From the NCBI RefSeq assembly GCF_002356315.1, contig NZ_AP018164.1:2852001-2916000 (forward strand): a DNA stretch of 64,000 nucleotides, in the 5' to 3' direction. Source of the stretch: Mycobacterium shigaense (GTDB taxonomy: Bacteria; Actinomycetota; Actinomycetes; Mycobacteriales; Mycobacteriaceae). Position numbers and translations under genes: made by a program. Of the stretch, positions 24,478 through 32,075 are shown piece by piece; positions within the stretch are counted from its first letter, which is position 1; each line of letters opens with the position of its first letter. The notes under the pieces were generated by a model that saw nothing but the letters and a program-made list of their open reading frames with translations, was not told the origin of the DNA and made no database searches.

Positions 24478-25149
24478 GTGGGTGTGCTGATCCGGCTGAC
24501 CGAGCTTCTCCTCGTGATCCTGCCGCTGGCGGGTGCGGTCGTCGCGGTGCTCCGAGCGTTGGGCACCAACAGGCGGCGCGCCGAACCTCCACGGGGCGAC
24601 GTCGAGGCAAGAACCACGACGACATTGCCCGAGGGCGCCGAGAAGGATCACATCGCGCGATGGCAATCGCTGCGGCGCGTCATCGGCGAGCACCGCCAGA
24701 CCGACGATCGTTGGCTCGAGTACGAACTTAACTTCGCCAAGCTGCTGGACTTTCCACTGATGACCGACATGCGCAATCCCCTCACGGTCGCCTTTCACAA
24801 GGCCAAGCTGCGCGCGGACCTGCTGCGCCCCGTCAAGGCCGAGGACCTGCTCGAAGACGCCGAGGCCGCCGACCGCTACTTGACCGCGGTCGCCGATTAC
24901 GTGACCGCCTTGAACGCCGCCGAGACCGAGGCAAGGCGGCGGCGCCGCAGCGACTTCTCGCGGGACGACCAACAACGGATCGCCCGCGCCCAGAGCCTGT
25001 TGCGGGTGGCCTCGGATTCGGCGGCAGCGCCGCAAGAACGCCACAACGCCTACGACCTGGCCTGCAAAGAACTCGACGGCCTCGTCGTATTGCCGTCGGC
25101 GACGCAGGCCGACATCGAGCGTGGGATATCCGGCGAGCTAGAGGGATAG
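24478..25149 (+). CDS. Conserved protein with N-terminal membrane anchor
   Basis: 223 residues if GTG 24478 is used (VGVLIRLTELLLVILPLAGA); a TTG at 24451 is possible and no strong RBS decides. One TM helix (~residues 4-25) precedes a long, charged, probably helical cytoplasmic domain: RWQSLRRVIGEHRQTDDRWL, KLLDFPLMTDMRNPLTVAFH, then EAADRYLTAVADYVTALNAAE and a lysine/arginine-rich stretch. The pattern of amphipathic helices suggests a coiled-coil or four-helix scaffold. No homologue in M. tuberculosis comes to mind at this place. It is 36 bp after fadD31 and 11 bp before the DUF2071 gene, so probably co-transcribed with both. Confidence 0.72.
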   Translation: MGVLIRLTELLLVILPLAGAVVAVLRALGTNRRRAEPPRGDVEARTTTTLPEGAEKDHIARWQSLRRVIGEHRQTDDRWLEYELNFAKLLDFPLMTDMRNPLTVAFHKAKLRADLLRPVKAEDLLEDAEAADRYLTAVADYVTALNAAETEARRRRRSDFSRDDQQRIARAQSLLRVASDSAAAPQERHNAYDLACKELDGLVVLPSATQADIERGISGELEG

Positions 25150-25160
25150 GCGATGCGCGC

Positions 25161-25928
25161 ATGACGACACCCGATCCGCCGGCCGAATGGGCTGCGAGCC
25201 CGGACCTGGCGGGATTCCCGGTCACCGCGCCGGCGCTGCCCGGTCCGGTCACCATTGACCAGCGTTGGAGCCGGCTGACGTTCCTGCATTGGCCGGTGCG
25301 GCCGGCGAGCGTCGCCGACCTGTATCCGCCCGGTACCCGTCCGGATGTCTTCGCCGACGGCATGACCTACGTGGCGTTGGTGCCCTTCGTGATGACCAGC
25401 ACCAAAGTCGGTGCCGCGCTGCCGCTTCCGTATTTCGGCAGCTTCCTGGAAACGAACGTCCGGCTGTATTCCGTAGACGACGCCGGCCGCCACGGCGTGT
25501 TATTCCGGTCGCTGGAGACCGCTCGCTTGGCCGTGGTGCCCGCCGTTCGGTTGGGCCTCGGGGTTCCCTACGCTTGGGCGCGGATGCGGCTGACCCGGCA
25601 CGGCGACCAGTTCACGTACGACAGCGTGCGCAGGTGGCCGCACCACGGCCTGCGCAGCCGGCTGACCATCGCCGTCGGCGACATGGTCGAGCCGACCCCG
25701 CTCGAGGTCTGGCTCACCGCCCGCTGGGGTGCGCACACCCGCAAGGCCGGCCGGACCTGGTGGGTGCCCAACGAGCACGCCGCGTGGCCGTTGCGGGAGG
25801 CCCATGTCATCGAGCTCGGCGACGAGCTGGTCGCGGCCGGCGGAGTGCAACCCGCCGGCGACCGGTTGCGCGCGCTGTTCTCGCCGGGCGTACGGACGCG
25901 GTTCGGCCGGCCTTGCGTCGTGCGTTGA
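25161..25928 (+). CDS. DUF2071 (YqjF-like) protein
   Basis: 255 residues from ATG 25161 (MTTPDPPAEWAASPDLAGFP). The family pattern is visible: WSRLTFLHWPVRPASVADLYPPG near residue 37, then TYVALVPFVMTSTK, the LPYFGSFLETNVRLYSVDDAGRHGV core and a C-terminal LEVWLTARWGAHTRK. DUF2071 proteins have an acetoacetate-decarboxylase-like fold of unknown function. Position and size match Rv1927 (recall). GAGG at ~25141 acts as RBS. It ends 9 bp from the convergent SDR gene. Confidence 0.87.
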   Translation: MTTPDPPAEWAASPDLAGFPVTAPALPGPVTIDQRWSRLTFLHWPVRPASVADLYPPGTRPDVFADGMTYVALVPFVMTSTKVGAALPLPYFGSFLETNVRLYSVDDAGRHGVLFRSLETARLAVVPAVRLGLGVPYAWARMRLTRHGDQFTYDSVRRWPHHGLRSRLTIAVGDMVEPTPLEVWLTARWGAHTRKAGRTWWVPNEHAAWPLREAHVIELGDELVAAGGVQPAGDRLRALFSPGVRTRFGRPCVVR

Positions 25929-25937
25929 CCGTGCCCG

Positions 25938-26705
25938 TCACGAACAGGTGTAGCCGCCGTCGATGACGACGTCGGAACCGGTCATATAGCTCGACGCGTC
26001 GCTGGCCAGGTAGAGGTACAGGCCGGTGAGTTCCTCGGGCCGGCCCATGCGGCCCAGCGGGATCTTCGGCTCCCACTGCGCGTGGTATTCGGTCAAGGGC
26101 TCTACAAGTTCGGTGCGGATGTAGCCCGGGCTGACGCTGTTCACCCGGATCTGATGCGGTGCGAGTTCCACGGCCATCGCTTTGGTCAGTTGGATGACAG
26201 CGGCCTTGGAGGCGCAGTAATGGCTCACCTGTTGCGGGGTATTGATGATGTGCCCGGACATCGAGGCGGTGGTGATGATGGCCCCGCCGCTGCCCTGTTC
26301 GACCATCGCCCTGGCCGCAGCCTGCGCGGTGAGGAACACGCCGGTCACATTGGTGTCTTGGATCTTCTGGAAGTCCTCGACCGACATGTCCAGCAGCGCA
26401 ACGACATTGACGATGCCGGCGTTGCAGACGGCGATGTCGACGCCGCCCAGCTCGGCAGTCGCCAGGTCCAGCATGCGGGCGACCTGCTCGGGTTGGGTCA
26501 CGTCGCAACTGATCGGCACGACGCGTCCGCCGGCCGTGCGAAGTTCCGCCGCGACGTCGTCGAGAACCGCGGGATGCCGCGCCGCGATGGCCACGTCGGC
26601 ACCGGCTTGCAGGTAAGCCTCAGCAACTTTCTTGCCGATGCCGCTGGAGGCTCCGGTCACGAGAGCCCGCTTGCCGCGCAGGTCGAACAAGTCCAAGACG
26701 CTCAT
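25938..26705 (-). CDS. Short-chain dehydrogenase/reductase (Rv1928c-like)
   Basis: 255 residues from ATG 26705 (MSVLDLFDLRGKRALVTGAS). Classical SDR features: cofactor motif TGASSGIGKKVAEAY (residues ~17-31), NAG motif VCNAGIVNVV, catalytic Ser in TTASMSGHI, YCASK (Tyr and Lys of the YxxxK motif), and RVNSVSPGYIRTELVEP. Ends GSDVVIDGGYTCS, as in Rv1928c by recall. An NAD(P)-dependent alcohol or ketone oxidoreductase; substrate unknown. It diverges from the NTF2-like gene, and a KstR-type operator lies between them, suggesting control by sterol or fatty-acid-type CoA ligands (inference). In-frame Met codons upstream at 26711 and 26744 are less conserved. Confidence 0.92.
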   Translation of the reverse strand: MSVLDLFDLRGKRALVTGASSGIGKKVAEAYLQAGADVAIAARHPAVLDDVAAELRTAGGRVVPISCDVTQPEQVARMLDLATAELGGVDIAVCNAGIVNVVALLDMSVEDFQKIQDTNVTGVFLTAQAAARAMVEQGSGGAIITTASMSGHIINTPQQVSHYCASKAAVIQLTKAMAVELAPHQIRVNSVSPGYIRTELVEPLTEYHAQWEPKIPLGRMGRPEELTGLYLYLASDASSYMTGSDVVIDGGYTCS

Positions 26706-26736
26706 GAACATCCCTATCAGACGGGTCACATTCAAC

Positions 26737-26750
26737 TGAAACACGTTTTA
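26737..26750. promoter_or_regulatory. Candidate KstR operator
   Basis: TGAAACACGTTTTA fits the KstR consensus TnnAACnnGTTnnA at every defined base. It lies 32 bp upstream of the SDR start and 11 bp upstream of the NTF2-like start, in the 56-bp divergent gap. KstR is the TetR-type repressor of cholesterol catabolism in mycobacteria (family knowledge). A chance match is possible, but the location in a divergent promoter is apt. Confidence 0.7.
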
Positions 26751-26761
26751 GTGTGTGCGTC

Positions 26762-27238
26762 ATGGGCAAATTCAGCAGGGCCGAAATCGAGCAAGCTGTC
26801 GAGCACTACACAGCAGTCGCCGAAGGGTGCAGCACTTCGGGGGACTGGCGTCCCTTCGCCGATCTGTTCACCGAAGACGTCGTCTACATCGAACACCACT
26901 ACGGCGTCTTCCACGGTCGCGAGGCCGTGCGAGACTGGATTGTTGCGGTGATGGCGCCATTTCCGCACATGCGTTTCCCCAGTGACTGGATTGCCTACGA
27001 CGACGACAACGACGCCGTCGTCATCATGATCAAGAACCTGCTCGACCACCCGACCGATCCCAACGGTGAACCATTCTGGTTCCCGAACTGGACGCGCCTC
27101 GTGTACGCCGGCAACGGCCTGTTCTCCAGTGAGGAAGACATCTACAACCCCAACCGCGACGCGCCCAGGGTGGTGGGTGCGTGGCTGCAGGCCGGCGGTC
27201 AGCTCCAGTCGACCGAGATCCTGCAGCCGGGCGCCTAA
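26762..27238 (+). CDS. NTF2/SnoaL-like protein
   Basis: 158 residues from ATG 26762 (MGKFSRAEIEQAVEHYTAVA). The alpha-plus-beta barrel pattern of nuclear transport factor 2-like proteins is present: an N-terminal helix, FADLFTEDVVYIEHHYGVFHGREAVRDWI near residue 33, then PSDWIAYDDDNDAVVIMIKN and FPNWTRLVYAGNGLFSSEED. These small domains serve as steroid or polyketide isomerases, cyclases or dehydratases, and SnoaL-type proteins occur in sterol catabolism. An operator of KstR type is 11 bp upstream, shared with the SDR. A role in steroid-like substrate turnover is inferred. Confidence 0.85.
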   Translation: MGKFSRAEIEQAVEHYTAVAEGCSTSGDWRPFADLFTEDVVYIEHHYGVFHGREAVRDWIVAVMAPFPHMRFPSDWIAYDDDNDAVVIMIKNLLDHPTDPNGEPFWFPNWTRLVYAGNGLFSSEEDIYNPNRDAPRVVGAWLQAGGQLQSTEILQPGA

Positions 27239-27605
27239 CCAAGACGACGAGAGCGGCAGCCGCCCTGATCGCGAATCGCACTGGCCGGAAACAGGGCCTC
27301 GTCAGGCCTTGCCGAGTGGGGTCACCTGGCCGACGCGAACCGCTTTCCCCGCCGCGACCGGACCGCGGTCAGCGCCTGCTCCCACGCCAACATCGTCGTG
27401 GCCTTAAGGTTAGCCGGCTTGGCGCTGTCCTTCGACAACAGCGCGGTCGAGGGCCTGCACGCCGGGAAAGCCGACGATAACGACCTGGCGAGGCATGGGT
27501 TCAGTGTTGGCCACATCAGGGCATGTCGTCTACGCCTAGTGCCCCACTAATTAGGACATTGGACCTGACCCCGGGGCCCCGAGCACGTATTGGCAGACTG
27601 TGCCC
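27239..27605. other. 367-bp decayed region before tpx
   Basis: No intact gene. It contains the DJ-1-type stub annotated at 27419-27496 and otherwise low-similarity sequence; the remaining frames show nothing recognisable. In M. tuberculosis the corresponding interval holds Rv1929c-Rv1931c (recall), so this is probably a deletion scar. The tpx promoter must lie at its right end; no clear boxes were placed. Confidence 0.6.
27419..27496 (-). pseudogene. Stub of a DJ-1/PfpI-type AraC regulator (Rv1931c-like)
   Basis: From ATG 27496 the frame reads MPRQVVIVGFPGVQALDRAV and then stops within ten codons. VVIVGFPGVQALD is the diagnostic first strand of the DJ-1-like amidotransferase domain found in GlxA-type AraC regulators. 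The rest of the ~220-320-residue protein is lacking. In M. tuberculosis the neighbours of tpx on this strand are Rv1930c/Rv1931c, both DJ-1-like (recall), which supports the identification. Non-functional. Confidence 0.65.
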
Positions 27606-28100
27606 ATGGCACAGATAACCTTGCGTGGAAACCCGATCAACACTGTCGGCGAGCTTCCTGCCGTCGGATCTAAAGCCCCAGCCTTCAGCCTGACCGGCAC
27701 GGACCTGAGCGCGGTCAGCAGCGACCAATTCAGCGGCAAATCCGTGCTGCTGAACATCTTCCCGTCGGTGGACACGCCGGTGTGCGCGACGAGCGTGCGG
27801 AGGTTCAACGAGCGCGCGGCCGGCGGCGGCGCGACCGTGGTAAACGTGTCGAAGGATCTTCCGTTCGCGCAGAAGCGATTCTGTGGCGCCGAGGGCATCG
27901 AGAACGTCACGACGGCCTCCGCGTTCCGGGACAGCTTTGGCGAGGACTACGGCATCACGATCGCCGACGGCCCGATGGCCGGGCTGCTCGGCCGGGCCGT
28001 CGTGGTGATCGGCGCCGACGGCAATGTTGCCTACGCGCAACTGGTTCCGGAGATCGCCGAAGAGCCCGATTACGAAGCGGCGCTCGCCGCGCTGGGCTGA
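27606..28100 (+). CDS. tpx: Thiol peroxidase, atypical 2-Cys peroxiredoxin
   Basis: 164 residues from ATG 27606 ([20 protein letters not shown]). Reduces H2O2, alkyl hydroperoxides and peroxynitrite using thioredoxin. The peroxidatic Cys lies in [18 protein letters not shown] (near Cys-60) and the resolving Cys in [11 protein letters not shown] (near Cys-93); both are intact, with the usual Thr and Arg around the first. [22 protein letters not shown] is also conserved. It matches Rv1932 closely (recall). An in-frame GTG two codons upstream is less likely. Confidence 0.97.
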   Translation: MAQITLRGNPINTVGELPAVGSKAPAFSLTGTDLSAVSSDQFSGKSVLLNIFPSVDTPVCATSVRRFNERAAGGGATVVNVSKDLPFAQKRFCGAEGIENVTTASAFRDSFGEDYGITIADGPMAGLLGRAVVVIGADGNVAYAQLVPEIAEEPDYEAALAALG

Positions 28101-28295
28101 ACTTCAGCCCCAGGCCGGCGTCAGCGTGCGCCGGATATCGCGCAGCCATCGGCGGTAACTGTGGTGCGGCCCCGCAGCGGGTTGCTCCGAAACGCTCCGA
28201 TGGACTCTGAGCTGTGGCGGCGGCGCTTTCCCGTGTTAGCCTTGCGATCCCAGCCGAGTGAGCCTGCCGCTCGGAGAACAAGGAATGAGCGCGCG

Positions 28296-28607
28296 ATGAT
28301 GCGTATCGCCCAGGTCGCGGCGGCGGCCGTCATCGTCAGCTCGATGGCCGTGCTGTCGGTCGGCTGCAGCAGCAAAGCAACGGTCAAACCCGACGGAGCG
28401 GCGCGGTCGGTCGTCGACGTCGTGTCCAGGCAGACTGGCTTCAAACCCACCGACGTGCACTGCCCCGACGGCGTGGAGGCCAAGGTGGGTGCGCAGTTCG
28501 ACTGCCACTTCACCGGGCCCGAGGGCAAGGCCTACGTCGCCAACATGAAGATCACCAAGATCACCGGTGACAACGTCGAATTCGACGTCAATACCCATCA
28601 GAGCTAG
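28296..28607 (+). CDS. DUF4333 lipoprotein
   Basis: 103 residues from ATG 28296 (MMRIAQVAAAAVIVSSMAVL), with AAGGA ~10 bp upstream. The lipobox LSVGC places a lipidated Cys near residue 24. The mature domain has the DUF4333 pattern: SVVDVVSRQTGFKPTDVHCP, then GAQFDCHFTGPEGKAYVANM with two conserved cysteines, and a C-terminal strand TKITGDNVEFDV. These are small mycobacterial exported proteins of unknown role. It converges on the nitronate monooxygenase at 28653. Confidence 0.85.
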   Translation: MMRIAQVAAAAVIVSSMAVLSVGCSSKATVKPDGAARSVVDVVSRQTGFKPTDVHCPDGVEAKVGAQFDCHFTGPEGKAYVANMKITKITGDNVEFDVNTHQS

Positions 28608-28652
28608 CGCCGCGTGGTCGATCGTGCGGCGGCCCGATACCCCCGAAAATCG

Positions 28653-29597
28653 TTACAGCTCATCGGCCCCGAGCCGCCGGGCCGTGGCGGTCAGCACCTC
28701 GCAGCAACCGGTCCACATCCGCTCGATGATGTCGGCGGCCGGCGGGAGGTCGTCGATGCGGCCCGCGACCTGACCGGTGTTGGCGACGCTGGCGTCCATG
28801 TCCCCGTCGAAGTAGAGTCGCTGAACCCGCTGCAGCGCGGCACCGCCTTCCGCGAAAGGTCCGGAAACGTCCAGCCTTTCGGCGGCCTGGGTCCGGATCA
28901 CCCGCATCATCCGTTTGCCGTCGAGGGGGAGTAGCACCGTCGAGGTTTCGTCGGCGTCGACCACGGCTTGTTTGAGATTGCCGTGCACCGGCGAATCCGC
29001 CGACGCCAGCAATCGGGTGCCCATCTGGACCGCCTCCGCGCCGAGCACGAAGGCGGCGGCCATGGACGCGGCATCGCAAATCCCGCCCGCCGCGACGATC
29101 GGGACGTCCACCTGCGCGGCCACCAAGGGGAGCAGCACCATCGTCGAAGCACCGAATCGGTTCTTGAAGCCGCCGCCCTCGACGCCCTCGACCACCAACC
29201 CGTCGACCCCGGCGTCGACCGCCTTCCTGGCCGCCGCCAGCGTGCCCACCACGTGGAACACGGTGATGCCCGCATTGTGCAGCCGATCGATGAACAACGA
29301 TGGATCACCGGCCGAGGTCGTCACGAACCGAATGTCGTTGGCGACAAGCAGATCCACCACCGCGGGATCGCGGTTGAACATCAGCGCGATGTTGGCACCG
29401 ACGGGGCCGTCGGTGAGGTCGCGCACCCGGCGCAGATCGGCCCGCCCTCGGTCAGAGGTGGTCTCGATGATGCCCAACGCCCCGGCGTTGGACACCGCCG
29501 CCGCGAGCTGGGCTCCGGCGATATAGGTCATCGGTGCCTGAATGATCGGGATGTCGATCCGGGCCAGGGCGCAGACCCGGTTGGCGGTCCCGGTCAC
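28653..29597 (-). CDS. Nitronate monooxygenase-like FMN enzyme
   Basis: 314 residues from GTG 29597 (VTGTANRVCALARIDIPIIQ). FMN TIM barrel with IPIIQAPMTYIAGAQLAAAVSN-type N-terminus, the substrate-side segment FHVVGTLAAARKAVDAGVDGLVVEGVEGGG, and VPIVAAGGICDAASMAAAFVLGAEAVQMGTR for FMN phosphate. EGVEGGGFKNRFGAS replaces the common EGxEAGGHxG, so the usual His of class I enzymes is absent; it may be an enoyl- or quinone-type reductase. It starts inside the last codon of the NYN gene (GTGA overlap). A second family member lies at 9575-10555 but is not closely related. Confidence 0.85.
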   Translation of the reverse strand: MTGTANRVCALARIDIPIIQAPMTYIAGAQLAAAVSNAGALGIIETTSDRGRADLRRVRDLTDGPVGANIALMFNRDPAVVDLLVANDIRFVTTSAGDPSLFIDRLHNAGITVFHVVGTLAAARKAVDAGVDGLVVEGVEGGGFKNRFGASTMVLLPLVAAQVDVPIVAAGGICDAASMAAAFVLGAEAVQMGTRLLASADSPVHGNLKQAVVDADETSTVLLPLDGKRMMRVIRTQAAERLDVSGPFAEGGAALQRVQRLYFDGDMDASVANTGQVAGRIDDLPPAADIIERMWTGCCEVLTATARRLGADEL

Positions 29598-29974
29598 CGG
29601 CCGCGCGGATCGACGAGGTCCCGAAAGCTTTCCGCGGGAACGACCGCCGCGCCCCGGCTGCGCACCCGGTCGGCCAGCAGCTTGTCCGATGTCACGACCC
29701 GAATATCGGGTGCGCTGTCGGCGGCGTGGACCAGCCGCACGATCTCGTCGTCGGCCGAATTCGCCGCCGCCCGTGGCGCATGCGCCACCTCGACCACCGA
29801 CGACGAAATGGCCGGGGTCGGCGGCCGCTCAAACACCACGGTCACCGCGTCCCCTCGAGCCAACGCCCATTGGTCCAGCCTCTCCACCAACGTGGCCATC
29901 GCACGGTTGCGGTCCTTCCACCAGCCGTCGGGGCGACTGCCAATCACATTCATACCGTCGACGATCCACCACAC
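29594..29974 (-). CDS. NYN-domain (YacP-like) RNase-type protein
   Basis: 126 residues from GTG 29974 (VWWIVDGMNVIGSRPDGWWK). The PIN-like NYN domain begins with a conserved Asp-Gly-x-Asn (VDGMNVIG), continues RNRAMATLVERLDQWALARG and ends in IRVVTSDKLLADRVRSRGAAV, with acidic residues for metal binding. Such proteins are putative ribonucleases (YacP/Rae1-like). An ATG at 30025 would give 143 residues; the conserved block starts at the GTG or within three codons of it. Its stop overlaps the nitronate monooxygenase start by four bases (GTGA), so they are co-translated. Confidence 0.82.
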   Translation of the reverse strand: MWWIVDGMNVIGSRPDGWWKDRNRAMATLVERLDQWALARGDAVTVVFERPPTPAISSSVVEVAHAPRAAANSADDEIVRLVHAADSAPDIRVVTSDKLLADRVRSRGAAVVPAESFRDLVDPRGR

Positions 29975-30070
29975 CCACCCACCGTAGAACCAGACGTCGA
30001 TTTCGCGGCTAGACACTTTGGGCAATTGGTACGGTCACGGATATCAATGTCCTCGACAGGGAGAGCGCCA

Positions 30071-31255
30071 ATGACGTCGTTAGCCGACACGGATGACCGG
30101 GTCGTTTCACTGGCCCGCGGCATGCGCGAACTCGTGGGCGCCCAAGCCGCGGAGTGCGAGCGGATTCGCACCCTGACCCCGGCGGTGGTCGAGGAGATGT
30201 GGTCCAGCGGGCTGATGTCGGCGTTCAACCCCACGGTCGCTGGAGGAGTCGAGCCATCGTTTGCCCAGATGATCGAGACATGGATCGAAATGGCTTGGCA
30301 GGACGGCTCGTTCGGATGGGTCGGCATCGCCAACCTGCCTTCCTCGTTCGCCGCGGCCGCCTATATGTCCGACGAGGGCTTCGCCGAGGTCTTCACCGCC
30401 CACGACAATCACGTCACGATGGGCGGCCAATTCTTTCCCAACGGGCAGGGCACGGTCGTCGACGGCGGGTATCTGTTGAACGGCGCGTGGAGCTTCGGCT
30501 CGGGCATCGGGCACGCCGAGTACATCGCGGCGGGATTCCTGCCGCTGGACAACGGCGAGATGCGCTGGATCTCCGAAGGACTACCCGAGATGCATGTGGC
30601 CGTGCTGCCGCGCGAGCAGGTCAGCTTCAACGACGGCTGGCACGTGCAGGGGCTCAAGGGAACCGGTTCCTACGACTACAGCGTGACCGATGTGTTCGTC
30701 CCGGCCAGCCGCACCTTCGAACTGTTCACCCGTGCGCCACGCCGCGGTAGCTCGCCGGCCACTCGGATGGGGCTGATGCCAGTCACCGCGGCCGGTCACG
30801 CGTCGTGGGCACTGGGCGTGGCCAAGAGCATGCTCGACGACGTACAGGAGCTGGCCGCCACGAAGTTCCGGATGAGTGACATGGCGTCGCTGGCCAGCCG
30901 CCCCACGTTCCAGAAGGGGCTAGCACACCATCGCGCCGCCTGGCGCGCCGCGCGCCTGCTGGTGCTCGATGCGTTCACCACCGGCGAGGCGGCGGTCGCG
31001 GCGGGCGAAGATCTCACGCCCGGTCTGCGCGCCGACATGCGCGTCGCGGCCGTCTACGCGACCGACATCGCGCGCAGCTGCGCCGAGTGGGCCCACCTGG
31101 TCGCGGGTACCAGCTCGATCCGCGAGGGCAGCCGCCTCGAGCGCGCCTTCCGCGACATCTACACCGGAACCCAGCACGCCTTCATCAGCGAGAAGGTTGC
31201 GATCGACGCGGCGCAGATATGGCTGGGCATCATCGAGGATCAGCCCGGACTGTAA
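30071..31255 (+). CDS. Acyl-CoA dehydrogenase-like flavoprotein (HsaA/type 2 C-terminal domain)
   Basis: 394 residues from ATG 30071 (MTSLADTDDRVVSLARGMRE); GGGAGAG upstream is the RBS. The acyl-CoA dehydrogenase fold is present but with features of group D flavin monooxygenases: MWSSGLMSAFNPTVAGGVEP, a central beta domain NGAWSFGSGIGHAEYIAAGF (the SFGSG loop is typical of HsaA/HpaB-like oxygenases), and the C-terminal four-helix part EWAHLVAGTSSIREGSRLER. The catalytic Glu of true dehydrogenases is not obvious. Probably a reduced-flavin-dependent hydroxylase or a dehydrogenase of a bulky substrate. No reductase partner adjoins. Confidence 0.85.
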   Translation: MTSLADTDDRVVSLARGMRELVGAQAAECERIRTLTPAVVEEMWSSGLMSAFNPTVAGGVEPSFAQMIETWIEMAWQDGSFGWVGIANLPSSFAAAAYMSDEGFAEVFTAHDNHVTMGGQFFPNGQGTVVDGGYLLNGAWSFGSGIGHAEYIAAGFLPLDNGEMRWISEGLPEMHVAVLPREQVSFNDGWHVQGLKGTGSYDYSVTDVFVPASRTFELFTRAPRRGSSPATRMGLMPVTAAGHASWALGVAKSMLDDVQELAATKFRMSDMASLASRPTFQKGLAHHRAAWRAARLLVLDAFTTGEAAVAAGEDLTPGLRADMRVAAVYATDIARSCAEWAHLVAGTSSIREGSRLERAFRDIYTGTQHAFISEKVAIDAAQIWLGIIEDQPGL

Positions 31256-31264
31256 GCCGTCCGC

Positions 31265-31960
31265 TCAGATCAGCTCTTCACCGGGCGGCTTGCCCGCGGC
31301 ATCCTCGGCGGCGGGCTGATCGTCGCCCGCCAGCGAAGCGGGCACCGCCGCCGCCGCACTGCCGCCCGTCGCGCTCGCGCCGCCCATCGACGTCATCGAG
31401 CTGAGCGAGCTCAGCGGCGCGCTGGCGGCACCGACCACCGTCGATGCGGCGCCCATGGCGCCGGAGATCGTGGTCCCCGTGGGACTCGCGGCGGCGGGAG
31501 CAGCCACGGCCGGTGCCGTCACCGCGCCCTCGACCAGGTTGGCCATCAGCGGCGTTCGCGCCGCCGTTCCGGCCGCACCGGGAAGTGTCTCGGCGCGCAG
31601 CAGCCTGCCGCTGGAAGCCGAGGCGAACCCGGCGGCTTCGACGAGGCTGGTCTCCATGGCATTGGCTTGCAGAGCGCTGGCCGCGGTCGCGTCGGTCTGC
31701 GCGTACATGCGGGCGACGTCCACAACCGCCGCGCCGGCTTTGGCGAGCTCCTGCTGGGCGGCGGTGTTGGCGGCGAGCGCCGATTCGGCCGCCGCTCCGA
31801 ACGCCAGCGAGGCCATGATCGAGATCTCTTCGGCTCCCGCGGGTGCCAGGGCCGTGATCGCCGGCGCCGCCGCGGCACCGGCGGCGACCGCAGCGACGCT
31901 CATCTCGATCAACTGTGCACCGATTACCGCAGCGGCCGGATCGTGCGACATGGTTGTCAT
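31265..31960 (-). CDS. PE-like type VII secretion substrate with Ala/Ser-rich C-terminus
   Basis: 231 residues from ATG 31960 (MTTMSHDPAAAVIGAQLIEM); GAGGAG lies 11 bp upstream. Residues ~5-95 form an alanine-rich helical hairpin like PE proteins, with LAPAGAEEISIMASLAFGAA and then ARMYAQTDATAASAL, containing the YxxxD export signal (YAQTD) right after the second helix. The canonical PE dipeptide near residue 8 is absent. The C-terminal ~120 residues are low-complexity Ala/Ser/Gly/Thr and end in PPGEELI. No PPE, EspG or Esx gene is adjacent, so its partner and ESX system are unknown. It converges on the acyl-CoA dehydrogenase-like gene with a 9-bp gap. Confidence 0.78.
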   Translation of the reverse strand: MTTMSHDPAAAVIGAQLIEMSVAAVAAGAAAAPAITALAPAGAEEISIMASLAFGAAAESALAANTAAQQELAKAGAAVVDVARMYAQTDATAASALQANAMETSLVEAAGFASASSGRLLRAETLPGAAGTAARTPLMANLVEGAVTAPAVAAPAAASPTGTTISGAMGAASTVVGAASAPLSSLSSMTSMGGASATGGSAAAAVPASLAGDDQPAAEDAAGKPPGEELI

Positions 31961-32075
31961 GTGCGTCCTGCTCCTCGGGACTACCGCCGTCAACTCGGGT
32001 CCAGCTTTGCTAGGCGGATGAGTCGATTCTACCGAGGCGGATCAGCTGCCGAGCTCACGTTTTATCGACTGCCCG

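Noticed and set aside
24451..25149. TTG 24451 as start of the protein after fadD31
   Set aside because: Possible, but it adds only nine residues without similarity; GTG 24478 places the TM helix at the N-terminus.
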